A DNA stretch of 64,000 bases from Enterobacter bugandensis. Lineage in GTDB: Bacteria; Pseudomonadota; Gammaproteobacteria; Enterobacterales; Enterobacteriaceae. The position numbers were made by a program, and so were the translations under genes. The stretch lies in contig NZ_LT992502.1 in NCBI RefSeq assembly GCF_900324475.1, positions 1,054,001-1,118,000 of the forward strand. Direction: 5' to 3'. The notes beneath the pieces are model-generated. The model saw nothing but the letters and a program-made list of their open reading frames with translations, was not told the DNA's origin and searched no databases. Of the stretch, positions 10,920 through 21,450 are shown in pieces; within the stretch, counting starts at the first letter, position 1, and each line of letters starts with the position of its first letter.

Positions 10920-12215
10920 GTGCTGGAACGTCTGTCATGGAAAAGGCTCGTCTTTGAACTGATCTTATGCTGTATTCCGGCCCTTCTTCTGGGGGCCTTA
11001 CTTGGGCATCTGCCGTGGTTTCTGCTGGCGGCGGTCACCGGGCTGTTAGCCTGGCATTTCTGGAACCTGCTGCGTCTCTCCTGGTGGCTGTGGGTGGACC
11101 GCAGTATGACCCCGCCGCCGGGAAGCGGCAGCTGGGAGCCGCTGCTGTACGGCCTGCACCAGATGCAGATGCGTAATAAAAAGCGTCGCCGCGAGCTGGG
11201 AAGCCTGATCAAACGCTTTCGCAGCGGCGCAGAGTCGCTGCCGGATGCGGTGATCCTGACGACAGAAGAAGGAACTATTTTCTGGTGTAACGGGCTTGCG
11301 CAACAGCTGCTGGGCCTGCGCTGGCCGGACGACAATGGTCAGAACATCCTCAACCTTCTGCGTTATCCCGAGTTCACGCTGTATCTGAAAAAGCGTGATT
11401 TCACCCGTCCCCACAATCTGAAGCTGAATAACGGTCGCCATCTGGAAATCCGCGTGATGCCCTACAGCGATCGCCAGTGGCTGATGGTGGCGCGCGACGT
11501 CACCCAGATGCACCAGCTGGAAGGGGCGCGTCGTAACTTTTTCGCCAACGTCAGCCACGAACTACGCACCCCGTTGACCGTGCTGCAGGGCTACCTGGAG
11601 ATGATGCAGGAGCAAACCCTGGAAGGCGCGCCGCGTGAAAAAGCGCTGCATACGATGCGCGAGCAAACGCACCGTATGGAAGGGCTGGTGAAGCAGCTGC
11701 TGACGCTGTCAAAGATTGAAGCGGCGCCTTCTCTTGCGCTGAATGACACCATTGATGTGCCAATGATGCTGCGCGTCGTCGAGCGTGAAGCGCAGACGTT
11801 AAGCCATAAAAAACATCAGCTGACCTTTGACGTCGACAACACGCTGAAGGTGCTGGGCAGCGAGGATGAACTGCGTAGCGCCATCTCCAACCTGGTGTAC
11901 AACGCGGTAAACCATACGCCGGAAGGAACGGATATCGTGGTGCGCTGGCAGCATACGCCGGCAGGCGCCGAGTTTAGCGTTGAGGATAACGGGCCGGGGA
12001 TCGCCCCGGAGCATATTCCGCGCCTGACCGAGCGCTTCTACCGGGTGGATAAAGCGCGATCGCGGCAGACGGGGGGAAGCGGCCTGGGGCTGGCGATTGT
12101 GAAACACGCGGTGAATCACCATGAAAGCCGTCTTGATATCCAGAGTACCCTGGGTAAGGGAACCCGCTTTAGTTTCGTTATCCCGGAACGATTAATTGCC
12201 AAAAAGAGCGCCTGA
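10920..12215 (+). CDS. phoR: Phosphate regulon sensor kinase PhoR
   Basis: A 431-residue membrane histidine kinase that phosphorylates PhoB when phosphate is low, acting through the Pst transporter and PhoU. Two hydrophobic segments lie at about 9-28 and 32-48 with almost no periplasmic loop, followed by a basic region, a PAS domain (about 95-190), the H-box [13 protein letters not shown] with H213, and the ATPase domain with N, G1 (DNGPGI) and G2 (GGSGLGLAI) boxes. The start is GTG at 10920 with AGGAG 8 bases upstream. It is cotranscribed with phoB. Confidence 0.97.
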   Translation: MLERLSWKRLVFELILCCIPALLLGALLGHLPWFLLAAVTGLLAWHFWNLLRLSWWLWVDRSMTPPPGSGSWEPLLYGLHQMQMRNKKRRRELGSLIKRFRSGAESLPDAVILTTEEGTIFWCNGLAQQLLGLRWPDDNGQNILNLLRYPEFTLYLKKRDFTRPHNLKLNNGRHLEIRVMPYSDRQWLMVARDVTQMHQLEGARRNFFANVSHELRTPLTVLQGYLEMMQEQTLEGAPREKALHTMREQTHRMEGLVKQLLTLSKIEAAPSLALNDTIDVPMMLRVVEREAQTLSHKKHQLTFDVDNTLKVLGSEDELRSAISNLVYNAVNHTPEGTDIVVRWQHTPAGAEFSVEDNGPGIAPEHIPRLTERFYRVDKARSRQTGGSGLGLAIVKHAVNHHESRLDIQSTLGKGTRFSFVIPERLIAKKSA

Positions 12216-12625
12216 CGGCAGGCGTGTCATTTTACCTTTCCACGGGTCAGCCATCGCTGGCCCGTTTGCTTTGCAGTCAAGCGAAACGCGTGTGAATTTT
12301 ATACGGTTGGCTGTTTTTTGTTCGCATGATTAGCCATGGGTTTTTCCTATAATTAGCGCATTGTTCTGGTGCGCGTTTTCATACTGGCATATTGTTCTGG
12401 TTTTGCGATCCCTCCTTGCCTTTAAACGTTATAAGCGTTTAAATTGCCCCCCAGATACTGTCAGACCGACTGTATTTGCGTGGTAAATCGAAAAACTATT
12501 CTTCTCCACGCCAGGACGGGAGCATTTCCCGCTGAAATTGAGCAAATTTTCGGCTGTATCGTCCCGTCAGGGAAATCGAAAAATCTCAACGTTTTCAACA
12601 CCACATCCACAGGCAGTAAGGTTTT
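12216..12625 (+). promoter_or_regulatory. phoR-brnQ intergenic region with leader structures
   Basis: 410 bases without a convincing gene. It holds: a weak phoR terminator hairpin ACGGGTCAGC/GCTGGCCCGT (12242-12265); an exact 11-bp direct repeat ATTGTTCTGGT at 12360 and 12391; GCGCA/TGCGC flanking the first repeat copy (12356-12374); and a perfect 8-bp inverted repeat TTTAAACG/CGTTTAAA (12421-12443). These look like control elements for brnQ, but the regulator is unknown. An open frame from a TTG at 12444 overlaps the brnQ start and was not called a gene. Confidence 0.5.
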
Positions 12626-13945
12626 ATGACCCATCACTTAAAATCGCGTGACATTATCGCGCTGGGCTTTATGACATTTGCGCTGTTCGTTGGCGCAGGC
12701 AACATCATTTTCCCTCCAATGGTTGGCTTACAGGCGGGTGAACACGTCTGGACCGCCGCGTTTGGTTTCCTGATTACTGCCGTGGGCCTGCCGGTACTGA
12801 CCGTTATCGCACTGGCGAAAGTCGGTGGCGGCGTGGATAGCCTTAGCACCCCGATTGGCAAAGTGGCTGGCGTTCTGCTGGCTACCGTCTGCTATCTGGC
12901 CGTTGGTCCGCTGTTTGCCACTCCGCGTACCGCGACCGTTTCCTTCGAAGTGGGCATCGCCCCGCTGACCGGCGACGGCGCGATGCCGCTGTTCATCTAC
13001 AGCCTGATTTATTTCGCCATCGTGATTCTGGTTTCCCTCTATCCGGGCAAGCTGCTGGACACGGTAGGTAACTTCCTGGCGCCGCTGAAAATTGTAGCGC
13101 TGATCGTGCTGGCCGTGGCGGCCATCATCTGGCCAGCCGGCCCGATTAGCGACGCGATGGATGCCTATAAAAACGCCGCGTTCTCTAACGGCTTTGTGAA
13201 CGGCTACCTGACGATGGATACGCTGGGCGCGATGGTGTTTGGTATCGTTATCGTTAACGCCGCGCGTTCCCGCGGCGTGACCGAAGCGCGTTTGCTGACC
13301 CGTTATACCATCTGGGCTGGCCTGATGGCCGGTGTGGGCCTGACGCTGCTGTATCTGGCGCTGTTCCGCCTGGGCTCTGACAGCGCGATGCTGGTTGATC
13401 AGAACGCGAACGGTGCGGCTATCCTGCACGCTTACGTTCAGCACACCTTCGGTGGGGCGGGCAGCATGCTGCTGGCGGCGCTGATCTTCCTGGCGTGTCT
13501 GGTAACCGCGGTTGGCCTGACCTGCGCCTGCGCAGAGTTCTTTGCGCAGTATCTGCCGCTCTCTTACCGTACCCTGGTGTTTATCCTCGGTATCTTCTCG
13601 ATGGCGGTGTCTAACCTCGGTCTGAGCCACCTGATTCAGGTCTCTATTCCGGTGCTGACGGCGATCTATCCGCCGTGCATCGTGCTGGTGGTGCTGAGCT
13701 TCACCCGTCCGTGGTGGCATAACTCCTCACGAATTATTGCGCCAGCCATGTTTATCAGCCTGATTTTTGGTATCCTTGACGGGATTAAAGCATCAGCGTT
13801 CGCTGAAATTCTGCCAGCCTGGACACAGCGTCTGCCGCTGTCCGAGCAGGGCCTGGCCTGGCTGATGCCTACCGTTGTTGCACTGGTTCTGGCGGTTATC
13901 TGGGACCGTGCTGCAGGGCGTCAGGTCACATCGAACGCTCATTAA
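12626..13945 (+). CDS. brnQ: Branched-chain amino acid transporter BrnQ
   Basis: Sodium- or proton-coupled symporter for leucine, isoleucine and valine in the inner membrane (LIV-II system). The 439-residue protein is almost entirely hydrophobic, with about 12 membrane spans and the family start [15 protein letters not shown] (19-33). The length matches E. coli BrnQ. It has a long, structured upstream region (410 bases) and ends in a strong terminator. Long open frames on the opposite strand are codon-bias shadows. Confidence 0.96.
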   Translation: MTHHLKSRDIIALGFMTFALFVGAGNIIFPPMVGLQAGEHVWTAAFGFLITAVGLPVLTVIALAKVGGGVDSLSTPIGKVAGVLLATVCYLAVGPLFATPRTATVSFEVGIAPLTGDGAMPLFIYSLIYFAIVILVSLYPGKLLDTVGNFLAPLKIVALIVLAVAAIIWPAGPISDAMDAYKNAAFSNGFVNGYLTMDTLGAMVFGIVIVNAARSRGVTEARLLTRYTIWAGLMAGVGLTLLYLALFRLGSDSAMLVDQNANGAAILHAYVQHTFGGAGSMLLAALIFLACLVTAVGLTCACAEFFAQYLPLSYRTLVFILGIFSMAVSNLGLSHLIQVSIPVLTAIYPPCIVLVVLSFTRPWWHNSSRIIAPAMFISLIFGILDGIKASAFAEILPAWTQRLPLSEQGLAWLMPTVVALVLAVIWDRAAGRQVTSNAH

Positions 13946-13965
13946 TCAACGGCAACAAACTGTTT

Positions 13966-13996
13966 AACCACGGGGCTTAAGGCCCCGTGGTTTTTT
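13966..13996 (+). terminator. brnQ terminator
   Basis: Perfect 11-bp stem AACCACGGGGC (13966-13976), loop TTAAG, GCCCCGTGGTT (13982-13992), followed by a run of T. It lies 21 bases after the brnQ stop, between brnQ and proY, so proY probably has its own promoter or depends on read-through. Confidence 0.9.
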
Positions 13997-14026
13997 GTTT
14001 TTTTCGTGTTGAATGGCAAGATTTAA

Positions 14027-15400
14027 ATGGAAAGCACTAACAAACTTAAACGTGGATTGAGCACGCGCCACATCCGCTTTATGGCGCTGGGCTCTGCTAT
14101 CGGCACCGGTCTTTTTTATGGCTCGGCAGATGCCATCAAAATGGCCGGTCCAAGCGTGCTGCTGGCGTACATCATCGGCGGCGTGGCGGCGTATATCATC
14201 ATGCGCGCCCTCGGCGAAATGTCGGTTCACAACCCGTCTGCCAGCTCCTTCTCCCGCTACGCGCAGGAAAACCTCGGCCCGCTGGCCGGGTTTATCACCG
14301 GCTGGACCTACTGCTTCGAAATTTTGATTGTGGCGATTGCCGACGTAACCGCATTCGGCATCTACATGGGCGTCTGGTTCCCGGCGGTGCCGCACTGGAT
14401 CTGGGTGCTGAGCGTGGTGTTGCTCATTTGCGCCGTCAATCTGATGAGCGTGAAGGTGTTCGGCGAGCTGGAGTTCTGGTTCTCCTTCTTCAAGGTCGCG
14501 ACCATCATCATCATGATTGTGGCGGGTTTCGGGATCATCATCTGGGGGATTGGCAACGGCGGCCAGCCGACCGGCATCCATAACCTCTGGAGCAATGGCG
14601 GCTTCTTCAGCAACGGCTGGCTCGGGATGGTGATGTCGCTACAGATGGTAATGTTCGCCTACGGCGGCATCGAGATTATCGGCATCACCGCCGGGGAAGC
14701 GAAAGATCCGGAGAAATCCATTCCGCGCGCCATCAACTCGGTACCGATGCGTATTCTGGTGTTCTACGTGGGTACGCTGTTCGTGATTATGTCCATCTAC
14801 CCGTGGAACCAGGTAGGCACTAACGGTAGCCCGTTTGTCCTGACCTTCCAGCATATGGGCATTGCCTTTGCTGCCAGCATTTTGAACTTTGTGGTGCTGA
14901 CCGCGTCGCTTTCGGCCATCAACAGTGACGTCTTTGGCGTGGGCCGCATGCTGCACGGCATGGCGGAGCAGGGCAGCGCGCCGAAGGTGTTCGCCAAAAC
15001 TTCACGCCGCGGTACGCCGTGGGTGACGGTGGTGGTGATGACCGTAGCGCTGCTGTTCTCGGTTTACCTGAACTACATCATGCCGGAGAACGTCTTCCTG
15101 GTGATTGCGTCCCTGGCGACTTTCGCGACCGTGTGGGTGTGGATCATGATCCTGATGTCGCAGATTGCCTTCCGCCGCCGTCTGTCGCCGGATGAGGCGA
15201 AAGCGCTGAAGTTTAAGGTGCCGGGCGGGGTGGCGACGACCGTGGTCGGGCTGATCTTCCTGGTGTTTATCATTGGCCTGATTGGCTACCATCCGGATAC
15301 CCGCATTTCCCTGTACGTGGGCTGTGCGTGGATCGTTCTGCTGCTGATCGGCTGGGTGTTTAAGTGCCGCCGTGACCGTCAATTGGCAGAAGCACAGTAA
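14027..15400 (+). CDS. proY: Proline-specific permease ProY (APC family)
   Basis: Amino-acid/polyamine/organocation (APC) superfamily permease of 457 residues with about 12 membrane spans. The conserved first helix motif [15 protein letters not shown] (residues 23-37) and the [13 protein letters not shown] motif near 215-227 are the substrate-binding features of amino-acid transporters. In Salmonella and E. coli ProY is a cryptic proline permease, so the substrate is taken from the family and position. It lies between brnQ and malZ as in E. coli. Confidence 0.93.
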   Translation: MESTNKLKRGLSTRHIRFMALGSAIGTGLFYGSADAIKMAGPSVLLAYIIGGVAAYIIMRALGEMSVHNPSASSFSRYAQENLGPLAGFITGWTYCFEILIVAIADVTAFGIYMGVWFPAVPHWIWVLSVVLLICAVNLMSVKVFGELEFWFSFFKVATIIIMIVAGFGIIIWGIGNGGQPTGIHNLWSNGGFFSNGWLGMVMSLQMVMFAYGGIEIIGITAGEAKDPEKSIPRAINSVPMRILVFYVGTLFVIMSIYPWNQVGTNGSPFVLTFQHMGIAFAASILNFVVLTASLSAINSDVFGVGRMLHGMAEQGSAPKVFAKTSRRGTPWVTVVVMTVALLFSVYLNYIMPENVFLVIASLATFATVWVWIMILMSQIAFRRRLSPDEAKALKFKVPGGVATTVVGLIFLVFIIGLIGYHPDTRISLYVGCAWIVLLLIGWVFKCRRDRQLAEAQ

Positions 15401-15411
15401 TATTTTTATCC

Positions 15412-15439
15412 CCCCTCCCTCGCGGGAGAGGGGATTTTT
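15412..15439 (+). terminator. proY terminator
   Basis: GC-rich hairpin CCCCTCCC ... GGGAGAGGGG, with a TCGC loop and one bulge, then ATTTTTG, starting 12 bases after the proY stop. The arm sequence resembles the CCCTCTCCC/GGGAGAGGG arms of the dispersed repeat elsewhere in the window. Confidence 0.75.
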
Positions 15440-15440
15440 G

Positions 15441-15463
15441 CCTCCTCCCCCGTCCTCCTCCCC
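15441..15463 (-). promoter_or_regulatory. Putative pair of MalT boxes for malZ
   Basis: Two copies of CCTCCTCCCC (15441-15450 and 15454-15463), 13 bases apart. Read on the minus strand each is GGGGAGGAGG, an exact match to the MalT box GGGGA(T/G)GAGG. They lie about 80 to 100 bases before malZ, which in E. coli is a MalT-dependent gene. Caution: the region is generally CT-rich, which makes chance matches easier. Confidence 0.55.
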
Positions 15464-15541
15464 CAATAAATCTCGTCATGGTGAGCTATCCTTAACCACC
15501 CTGTGGCAAGGTGACGTCAATTTCATCAGAGGGGATTCGTG

Positions 15542-17359
15542 ATGTTAAACGCCTGGCACCTTCCGGTTGCCCCATTTGTTAAGCAAAACAAAGACAACCT
15601 TGTGATTACGCTCTGGCTGGCGGGGGAAAATCAGCCGGAACGCGTGACGCTCCGCGCCGAAATTGATAACGAAGAGACCGGGCTGAAAATGCACAAGCTG
15701 CGCAGCCAGCCGCAGCCGGGGATTACGGCGTGGCGGGCGAATATCGATTTGCGCAGCGGGCAGCCGCGCCGTCGCTATAGCTTTAAGCTTTTATGGAACA
15801 ACCGCCAGCTGTGGTTTACCCCGCAGGGGTTTAGCCGTTTCCCACCGGCCCGGCTGGAGCAGTTTGCCGTCGATTACCCGGATAACGGCCCGCAGTGGGT
15901 TAACGATCAGGTCTTTTATCAGATTTTCCCGGACCGCTTTGCGCGCAGCGAAAAACGCACCGCCGGCCAGGACAAGGTCTATTACCATCATGCCGCGGGT
16001 CACGACATCATCCTGAAAAAATGGGATGAACCGGTGACGGCGCAGGCGGGCGGCTCGACGTTCTACGGCGGCGATCTCGACGGCATCAGCGAAAAGCTGC
16101 CGTACCTGAAAAAACTCGGCGTGACGGCGCTGTATCTTAACCCGGTGTTTAAAGCCCCGAGCGTACACAAATACGATACCGAAGATTATCGCCACGTTGA
16201 CGCGCAGTTTGGCGGCGACGAGGCGCTGCTGCGCCTGCGTAAGAACACCCAAAAAGAAGGCATGCGCCTCATTCTGGACGGTGTCTTCAACCACAGCGGA
16301 GATTCGCACGCGTGGTTTGACCGTCATAACCAGTCGATGGGCGGGGCGTGCCATAACCCGGATTCGCCGCAGCGCGACTGGTACAGCTTTAGCGAGGAGG
16401 GCCGCGCGCTGGACTGGCTGGGCTACGCGAGCCTGCCGAAGCTGGACTTCCAGTCGCCGTCACTGGTGAGCGAGATTTACGGCGGGGAAGACAGCATCGT
16501 GCGTTACTGGCTGAAGGCGCCGTGGAATATGGACGGCTGGCGTCTGGACGTGGTGCATATGCTCGGTGAAGCGGGCGGGGCGCGAAATAACCTTCAGCAC
16601 GTGGCCGGGATCGCGCGTTCGACGAAAGCGGCTCAGCCGGAGGCGTTTGTCTTTGGCGAACACTTTGGCGACGCGCGCCAGTGGCTGCAAAACGATGCCG
16701 AAGATGCGGCGATGAACTATCGCGGCTTTACCTTCCCGCTGTGGGGATTCCTGGCTAACACCGATATCTCCTACGATCCGAACCATATCGACGCCGAAAC
16801 CTGCGCCGCGTGGATGGATAACTATCGCGCTGGCCTGTCGCATCAGCAGCAGCTGCGGATGTTTAACCAGCTCGATAGCCACGACACCGCGCGCTTTAAA
16901 TCCCTGCTCGGCAAGGATGTGGCGCGTCTGCCGCTGGCGGTCACCTGGCTCTTCACCTGGCCGGGCGTACCGTGCATTTACTACGGAGACGAAGTGGGGC
17001 TGGACGGCAACAACGATCCGTTCTGCCGCAAAACCTTCCCGTGGGAGGCAGAGAAACAGGATAAGGTGCTGTTCAGCCTGTATCAGCGGCTGGCGAAGCT
17101 GCGCAAACAGAGTCTCGCCCTGCGCTACGGCGGCTGTCAGGTGGCGTACGCCCACGATAATGTGGTGGTCTTTGTCCGCGTCTATAATCAGCAGCGCGTA
17201 CTGGTGGCGATTAACCGGGGCGAGGCCTGCGAAGTAGTGCTGGATGATTCGCCGCTGCTTAAGGTGGCGACGTGGACGAACAAAGAGGGCAAGGCGACGA
17301 TACAGGATGGCGTGCTCGCGCTGCCTGCGGTATCCGCGACGGTCTGGCTCGGCAGCTAA
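15542..17359 (+). CDS. malZ: Maltodextrin glucosidase
   Basis: Cytoplasmic GH13 enzyme that removes glucose from the reducing end of maltodextrins. The 605-residue protein has an N-terminal beta domain (about 1-115) and then the alpha-amylase barrel. The conserved regions are: DGVFNHSGD (near 244), GWRLDVVHM with the nucleophile Asp (near 334), FGEHFGD with the acid/base Glu (near 372), and DSHDTARF (near 443). A GTG at 15539 is in frame just before the ATG; the ATG at 15542 gives the E. coli-like MLNAWHLP start with GAGGGG upstream. Two MalT-like boxes precede it. Confidence 0.96.
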   Translation: MLNAWHLPVAPFVKQNKDNLVITLWLAGENQPERVTLRAEIDNEETGLKMHKLRSQPQPGITAWRANIDLRSGQPRRRYSFKLLWNNRQLWFTPQGFSRFPPARLEQFAVDYPDNGPQWVNDQVFYQIFPDRFARSEKRTAGQDKVYYHHAAGHDIILKKWDEPVTAQAGGSTFYGGDLDGISEKLPYLKKLGVTALYLNPVFKAPSVHKYDTEDYRHVDAQFGGDEALLRLRKNTQKEGMRLILDGVFNHSGDSHAWFDRHNQSMGGACHNPDSPQRDWYSFSEEGRALDWLGYASLPKLDFQSPSLVSEIYGGEDSIVRYWLKAPWNMDGWRLDVVHMLGEAGGARNNLQHVAGIARSTKAAQPEAFVFGEHFGDARQWLQNDAEDAAMNYRGFTFPLWGFLANTDISYDPNHIDAETCAAWMDNYRAGLSHQQQLRMFNQLDSHDTARFKSLLGKDVARLPLAVTWLFTWPGVPCIYYGDEVGLDGNNDPFCRKTFPWEAEKQDKVLFSLYQRLAKLRKQSLALRYGGCQVAYAHDNVVVFVRVYNQQRVLVAINRGEACEVVLDDSPLLKVATWTNKEGKATIQDGVLALPAVSATVWLGS

Positions 17360-17444
17360 TGCGCTAAAGTTTCCCCTTTTAAGATGGCGCAAATGCAACG
17401 ATTTGTGTCAATCTTAACGGATCGTTTACGGTGAAGGTGGAAAC

Positions 17445-20066
17445 ATGGACGAGCTTTACATCCTTGGCTGTTTATTCCTGGTTTTTGCGCTGCTGGTTGC
17501 GCCCGTGCTTGCGGTTATCGGGTTTAATCGAAGCACGGCGGCGCAGCAGGAGATCGCCCGGCTACGCCAGCGCATTGAGGTGCTTGAGCAGCGCGGCGCA
17601 GTTCAGGTAGCGCCGGAGACAGAACAGGTGCAAGCGGTCACTCCGGCTGTCGTGACCGCGCCTGTGGCTGAGGACGCGCCCGCGCCTGTCGATCCCTGGC
17701 GTCCCGACATTCCCGCAGCCGAGGCAAAACCCGCTCCGGCCCCTGCGCCTGCGGCTAAACAGCCATCTGCCTTTGGCGGCATTGTGACGTCGCTGACGCG
17801 CTGGTTTATGCAGGGTAATCCCCTGGCGAAGCTTGGCATTCTGCTGCTCTTCCTCGGCCTCTCTTTCCTGCTGCGCTATACCGTTGAACACTCCCTATTC
17901 CCGCTTGAGCTACGCCTGGTGGCGACGGCGCTGTTTGCCATCGTGCTGCTGGCGGTTGGGTGGCGGCTGCGGCACAAGCAGCCGATCTACGCGCTTATCT
18001 TACAGGGCGGGGCGACGGGCATTCTCTACCTGACGGTCTTTGGCGCCTTCCGGCTCTGGCAGATGCTGCCGATGACGCTGGCCTTTGCGCTACTGGTGGT
18101 GATTTGCGCCGCGAGCGTTGGGCTGGCCGTGCTGCAGAAAGCGCTGAGCCTTGCCATGCTGGCGAGCCTCGGCGGGTATCTTGCGCCGCTGCTGCTATCT
18201 ACCGGGGGCGGCAGCTTTGTGGCGCTGTTTTCCTTCTATCTCCTGCTTTCCATCGGCATTCTCGCCATCAGCATCTGGCAGCACTGGCGCGAGCTCAACC
18301 TGCTCGGGCTGCTCTTTACCTTTGGCGTGGGCGGCCTGTGGGGGCTAAGTGAGTACCAGCCTGAAGACTATTGGATCTGCCAGCTGTTCCTGATTGCCAA
18401 TACGCTGATATTCGGCGTGCTGAGCGTGGCGCTGTCGCTGCGGGCGCAGGAAAAAGGAAAGCAGATTATTGACGGCGTGCTGCTGTTTGCCCCGCCGCTG
18501 ATAGGCTTTGGGATGCAGTACGGTATGACCCGGCACTGGGAATATGGTCCGGCCCTGAGCGCTTTGGGATACGGCGCATTTTATCTTGCCCTCGCTTTCC
18601 TTGCGCTGCGCCGCTATCCGTCCATCGGGCGACCGCTGGTGATGGCGGCGCTGGCGATCGGCGGCGGGTTTGCCACGCTTGCGATTCCGCTCGCGCTCTC
18701 CGCGCGGTGGACGGCGATGGCCTGGGCGCTGGAGGGGCTGGGCATCCTCTGGCTGGGCGTGCAGCAGCACCAGCGGCGCATGAGCTATAGCGGGACGGCG
18801 CTGCTGGTGCTGGCGCTCGGCAGCGCGCTGTGGGCGCAGATGAACGGCGTTACTCCGCTGAGCCTGCTGCTTATCTTCGCCATCCTCAGCCTTTGCTGGC
18901 TGGCTGCGGCCTGGCTGTGGCGGAACCTCTTTCTGCCGGTTAGCTGGGCGCTGCTGGCAGGCGGGCTGCTGTTCTGGCTCGTGGCGCTATTTGGCGCGTC
19001 GCGGCTGGTGTTGAAGCAGGAACTGCCTGTTCTGGCAGGCGTGCTGGCGCTGACGGCGGCGTCGGTCTGGGGCTGGCGTCAGGCTGCCGCTAGTCTGGCG
19101 TGGCGGGAGCTGGATGCCAGCAAATGGCTGCTGTGGTCGCTGATGCTGGTGATGGTGGGCTATCAGCTCTCGCACCAGCAGATGTTTGCCGCCGGCTGGT
19201 CAAATCTGGCCTGGGGTATTGCGCTTCCCGCCGCGCTGATGCTGCTGCGGCGCGACGGTGCCCGTTTAGCGCCGCGCATCTCTATGGGGCTCCATCTGTC
19301 GCTGTTCTGGATGATTTTACTGGCGCTGGCGGCGGAGCTTTACTGGTTTGCCCGGTCACTGCCGTGGGGCATGGCGGCCTGGGGCAGCGGGCTGGCGATG
19401 GCCGCAGGCGGCGGGGTGATTATGGCGCTCTCTGCTGCGGTGCGCCGTCGCGGGTGGCCGTTCCGGGAGTGGCCCGCGCTCTACGCGTGCATAGCACCGA
19501 TCCCCGTGCTCGCGGCGCTGCTGGTATTGCTGGTGGTGACCAATTTCCAGGACGGCGTGGTTTATCGTCAGACCTGGCTGCCGCTGGTGAACCCGCTTGA
19601 AGAAGGCGCGGCGTTTGCGCTGCTGGGGCTGGTGGTCTTTTACCGGGCGGTGGATCGCTACTACCCGACGCAGCTCTCGCTGGCCCGTCCGTGGCCTGCC
19701 GTCGCGATTATGGCGTTTGGCTTCTGGTGGCTTAACGGTGCGCTGATGCGCGCCCTGGCCTGGTACGGCGACGTGGCCTGGAATATGGCGTCGCTGTGGG
19801 ATTCGCGGCTGATCCAGACCTCGTTTGCCCTGTTCTGGATGCTGAGCGCGCTGGTGATCATGGTCCACGCCACCCGTAGGGCTTCCCGTCAGGAGTGGCT
19901 TGGCGGTGCCGCGCTGCTGGGCGTGGTGATGGTTAAACTGATGCTGGTGGACAGCGCGGGTGGAGGCGGTCTGTCTCGTGCGGTGGCGTTTATCGGCGTG
20001 GCAATACTGGTGCTGATCGTGGGGTATTTCTCGCCGCTACCGCCCAAAACAGGAGATGAAAAATGA
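17445..20066 (+). CDS. DUF2339 family polytopic membrane protein
   Basis: An 873-residue membrane protein that I assign to the DUF2339 family from its architecture: an N-terminal membrane anchor (about 4-24), a short coiled coil (about 29-48), an Ala/Pro-rich linker (about 55-110, with repeated PAPAPAPAA-like stretches), and then roughly 700 residues with more than 20 hydrophobic segments. It has no recognisable catalytic motif. Function is unknown. Its stop overlaps the start of the next gene by 4 bases (ATGA), so the two are coupled. E. coli K-12 has nothing at this site between malZ and acpH. Base and codon use look like the neighbours, which gives no sign of recent transfer. Confidence 0.8.
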   Translation: MDELYILGCLFLVFALLVAPVLAVIGFNRSTAAQQEIARLRQRIEVLEQRGAVQVAPETEQVQAVTPAVVTAPVAEDAPAPVDPWRPDIPAAEAKPAPAPAPAAKQPSAFGGIVTSLTRWFMQGNPLAKLGILLLFLGLSFLLRYTVEHSLFPLELRLVATALFAIVLLAVGWRLRHKQPIYALILQGGATGILYLTVFGAFRLWQMLPMTLAFALLVVICAASVGLAVLQKALSLAMLASLGGYLAPLLLSTGGGSFVALFSFYLLLSIGILAISIWQHWRELNLLGLLFTFGVGGLWGLSEYQPEDYWICQLFLIANTLIFGVLSVALSLRAQEKGKQIIDGVLLFAPPLIGFGMQYGMTRHWEYGPALSALGYGAFYLALAFLALRRYPSIGRPLVMAALAIGGGFATLAIPLALSARWTAMAWALEGLGILWLGVQQHQRRMSYSGTALLVLALGSALWAQMNGVTPLSLLLIFAILSLCWLAAAWLWRNLFLPVSWALLAGGLLFWLVALFGASRLVLKQELPVLAGVLALTAASVWGWRQAAASLAWRELDASKWLLWSLMLVMVGYQLSHQQMFAAGWSNLAWGIALPAALMLLRRDGARLAPRISMGLHLSLFWMILLALAAELYWFARSLPWGMAAWGSGLAMAAGGGVIMALSAAVRRRGWPFREWPALYACIAPIPVLAALLVLLVVTNFQDGVVYRQTWLPLVNPLEEGAAFALLGLVVFYRAVDRYYPTQLSLARPWPAVAIMAFGFWWLNGALMRALAWYGDVAWNMASLWDSRLIQTSFALFWMLSALVIMVHATRRASRQEWLGGAALLGVVMVKLMLVDSAGGGGLSRAVAFIGVAILVLIVGYFSPLPPKTGDEK

Positions 20067-21448
20067 AATGGATGAAAGCGGTAGCTTGTACCGCTCTGCT
20101 GGCGCTTGCAGGCCCGGTGTTCTGCGACGAGGTACAAACGGAATCGCCCCGGGACTATGCCTTTGGCCGCTCGCTGGATACGTCTGCTCCTTCCCAGTGG
20201 TATCGGGTGACGCTGCCGCTCGCCGTCTATACGCAGAGCACGTCGCCGGATCTGCATGACGTTCGCGTCTTTAACCAGTCGGGCGAGCCGGTTCCTTTCA
20301 GCCTGGTCACCGCGACGCGTCCGCAGGTGGCAGCGCAATCCACGGCGCTGCGCCTCTTTCCTCTGGACGCCTCACCGCTTGCGCCTGCGCGTGGGGATGA
20401 GGGCAGCGATAAGATCCTGCTCCGTTCCGGAAACGGCGTAGAGATTGTGCTGGAGGGGCAAAAAGCCGCCGCAGCCGGGCAGCATTATCTGCTGACCCTG
20501 CCGGAGCAGGCTACGGGTGAGATTGCCCTGTCCCAGCTGCAGCTGCTCTGGAATACCCCTCAGGCGCCGTGGCAGGGAACGGCGTCGGTCTATTACAGCG
20601 AGGATCTTAAGCGCTGGTATACCCTGCGCGAGGATATGCCGCTGCTGGACGTGATGAGCGGGCAGGATCGTCTTAAGCTCGATCGGATCGATACCGATAT
20701 CGTTTTGTCTCCCGATACGAATCGCTATCTCCTGGTTGTGCTGAATGCTCAGAGCCAGGGGGTGACCTTAACCGGCGTTAACGCGATTAGCGCTCCTGTG
20801 CGGGCGACGCCGGACGCGATCGCTCTTGAGGGGGTAGGGGAGCAGCTATCGACAAGCGAAGCGCAGTGGCACTGGGCGCAGCCGCAGCCGCTGAGTGCTA
20901 TCAGCATTTTACTGAATGGCGACGGCGTCCTTCCCGTCGAGATAGCGTGGCGGAGTACGGAAAAAGACACATGGCACCCCCTGAAAAAAGAGGTGCTTTA
21001 CCGTCTGGAGGGCAAAACGTCTCCACCGGTTTCGCTTAGCGGAGGCCTGGTGCAGGCGGTGAAAATCACGACGCTGAATGCGCGCCTGCCGGAATATCTG
21101 CCGGGCGTCACCGGGCATCGTGACCGCTATGACCTGGTGTTCAACGCGCAGGGAAAAGCGCCGTACGTGCTTGCCTGGGGCAATGGCGCTGCAAAGCCTG
21201 CCAGCGTGGAACCTGACATGCTGATCCCCGCCGACCTGCGCAAAACCTATGATATGGAGCGCCTGCCGCAGGCCGACATTCTGGATGATGTCGCGTTAGG
21301 TGGCGAGGGGCGTCTGACCGCTACCTCTGCGTCCGAGCGGGAGAGCCGGATGAACGCGCTGCTGGTGTGGGGCGTGCTAATTGCGGGCGTAATTCTGCTG
21401 GCGGGAATGGCCTGGCGCATCTGGCGAGAGACGCAGCGTAAGGCATAA
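20063..21448 (+). CDS. DUF3999 family periplasmic membrane-anchored protein
   Basis: A 461-residue protein with a cleavable-looking signal peptide (MKWMKAVACTALLALAGPVFC, cleavage near residue 22), a large extracytoplasmic region of beta-rich character, and one C-terminal membrane span (about 432-453) followed by a basic tail (RIWRETQRKA). This matches the DUF3999 family, usually found beside DUF2339 proteins. The ATG overlaps the preceding stop by 4 bases. A periplasmic partner of the DUF2339 channel-like protein is a reasonable inference, but no substrate or pathway can be named. It ends at a shared terminator with tsaA. Confidence 0.78.
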   Translation: MKWMKAVACTALLALAGPVFCDEVQTESPRDYAFGRSLDTSAPSQWYRVTLPLAVYTQSTSPDLHDVRVFNQSGEPVPFSLVTATRPQVAAQSTALRLFPLDASPLAPARGDEGSDKILLRSGNGVEIVLEGQKAAAAGQHYLLTLPEQATGEIALSQLQLLWNTPQAPWQGTASVYYSEDLKRWYTLREDMPLLDVMSGQDRLKLDRIDTDIVLSPDTNRYLLVVLNAQSQGVTLTGVNAISAPVRATPDAIALEGVGEQLSTSEAQWHWAQPQPLSAISILLNGDGVLPVEIAWRSTEKDTWHPLKKEVLYRLEGKTSPPVSLSGGLVQAVKITTLNARLPEYLPGVTGHRDRYDLVFNAQGKAPYVLAWGNGAAKPASVEPDMLIPADLRKTYDMERLPQADILDDVALGGEGRLTATSASERESRMNALLVWGVLIAGVILLAGMAWRIWRETQRKA

Positions 21449-21450
21449 AA

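Noticed and set aside
12444..12629. 61-codon open frame overlapping the brnQ start
   Set aside because: It has only a TTG start, no convincing ribosome site, no recognisable domain and no branched-chain codon run. It is kept as an observation but not called as a gene.
12728..13720. 330-codon open frame antisense to brnQ
   Set aside because: Opposite-strand shadow of a membrane protein gene; it is rich in Arg, Gln and His with no motif.
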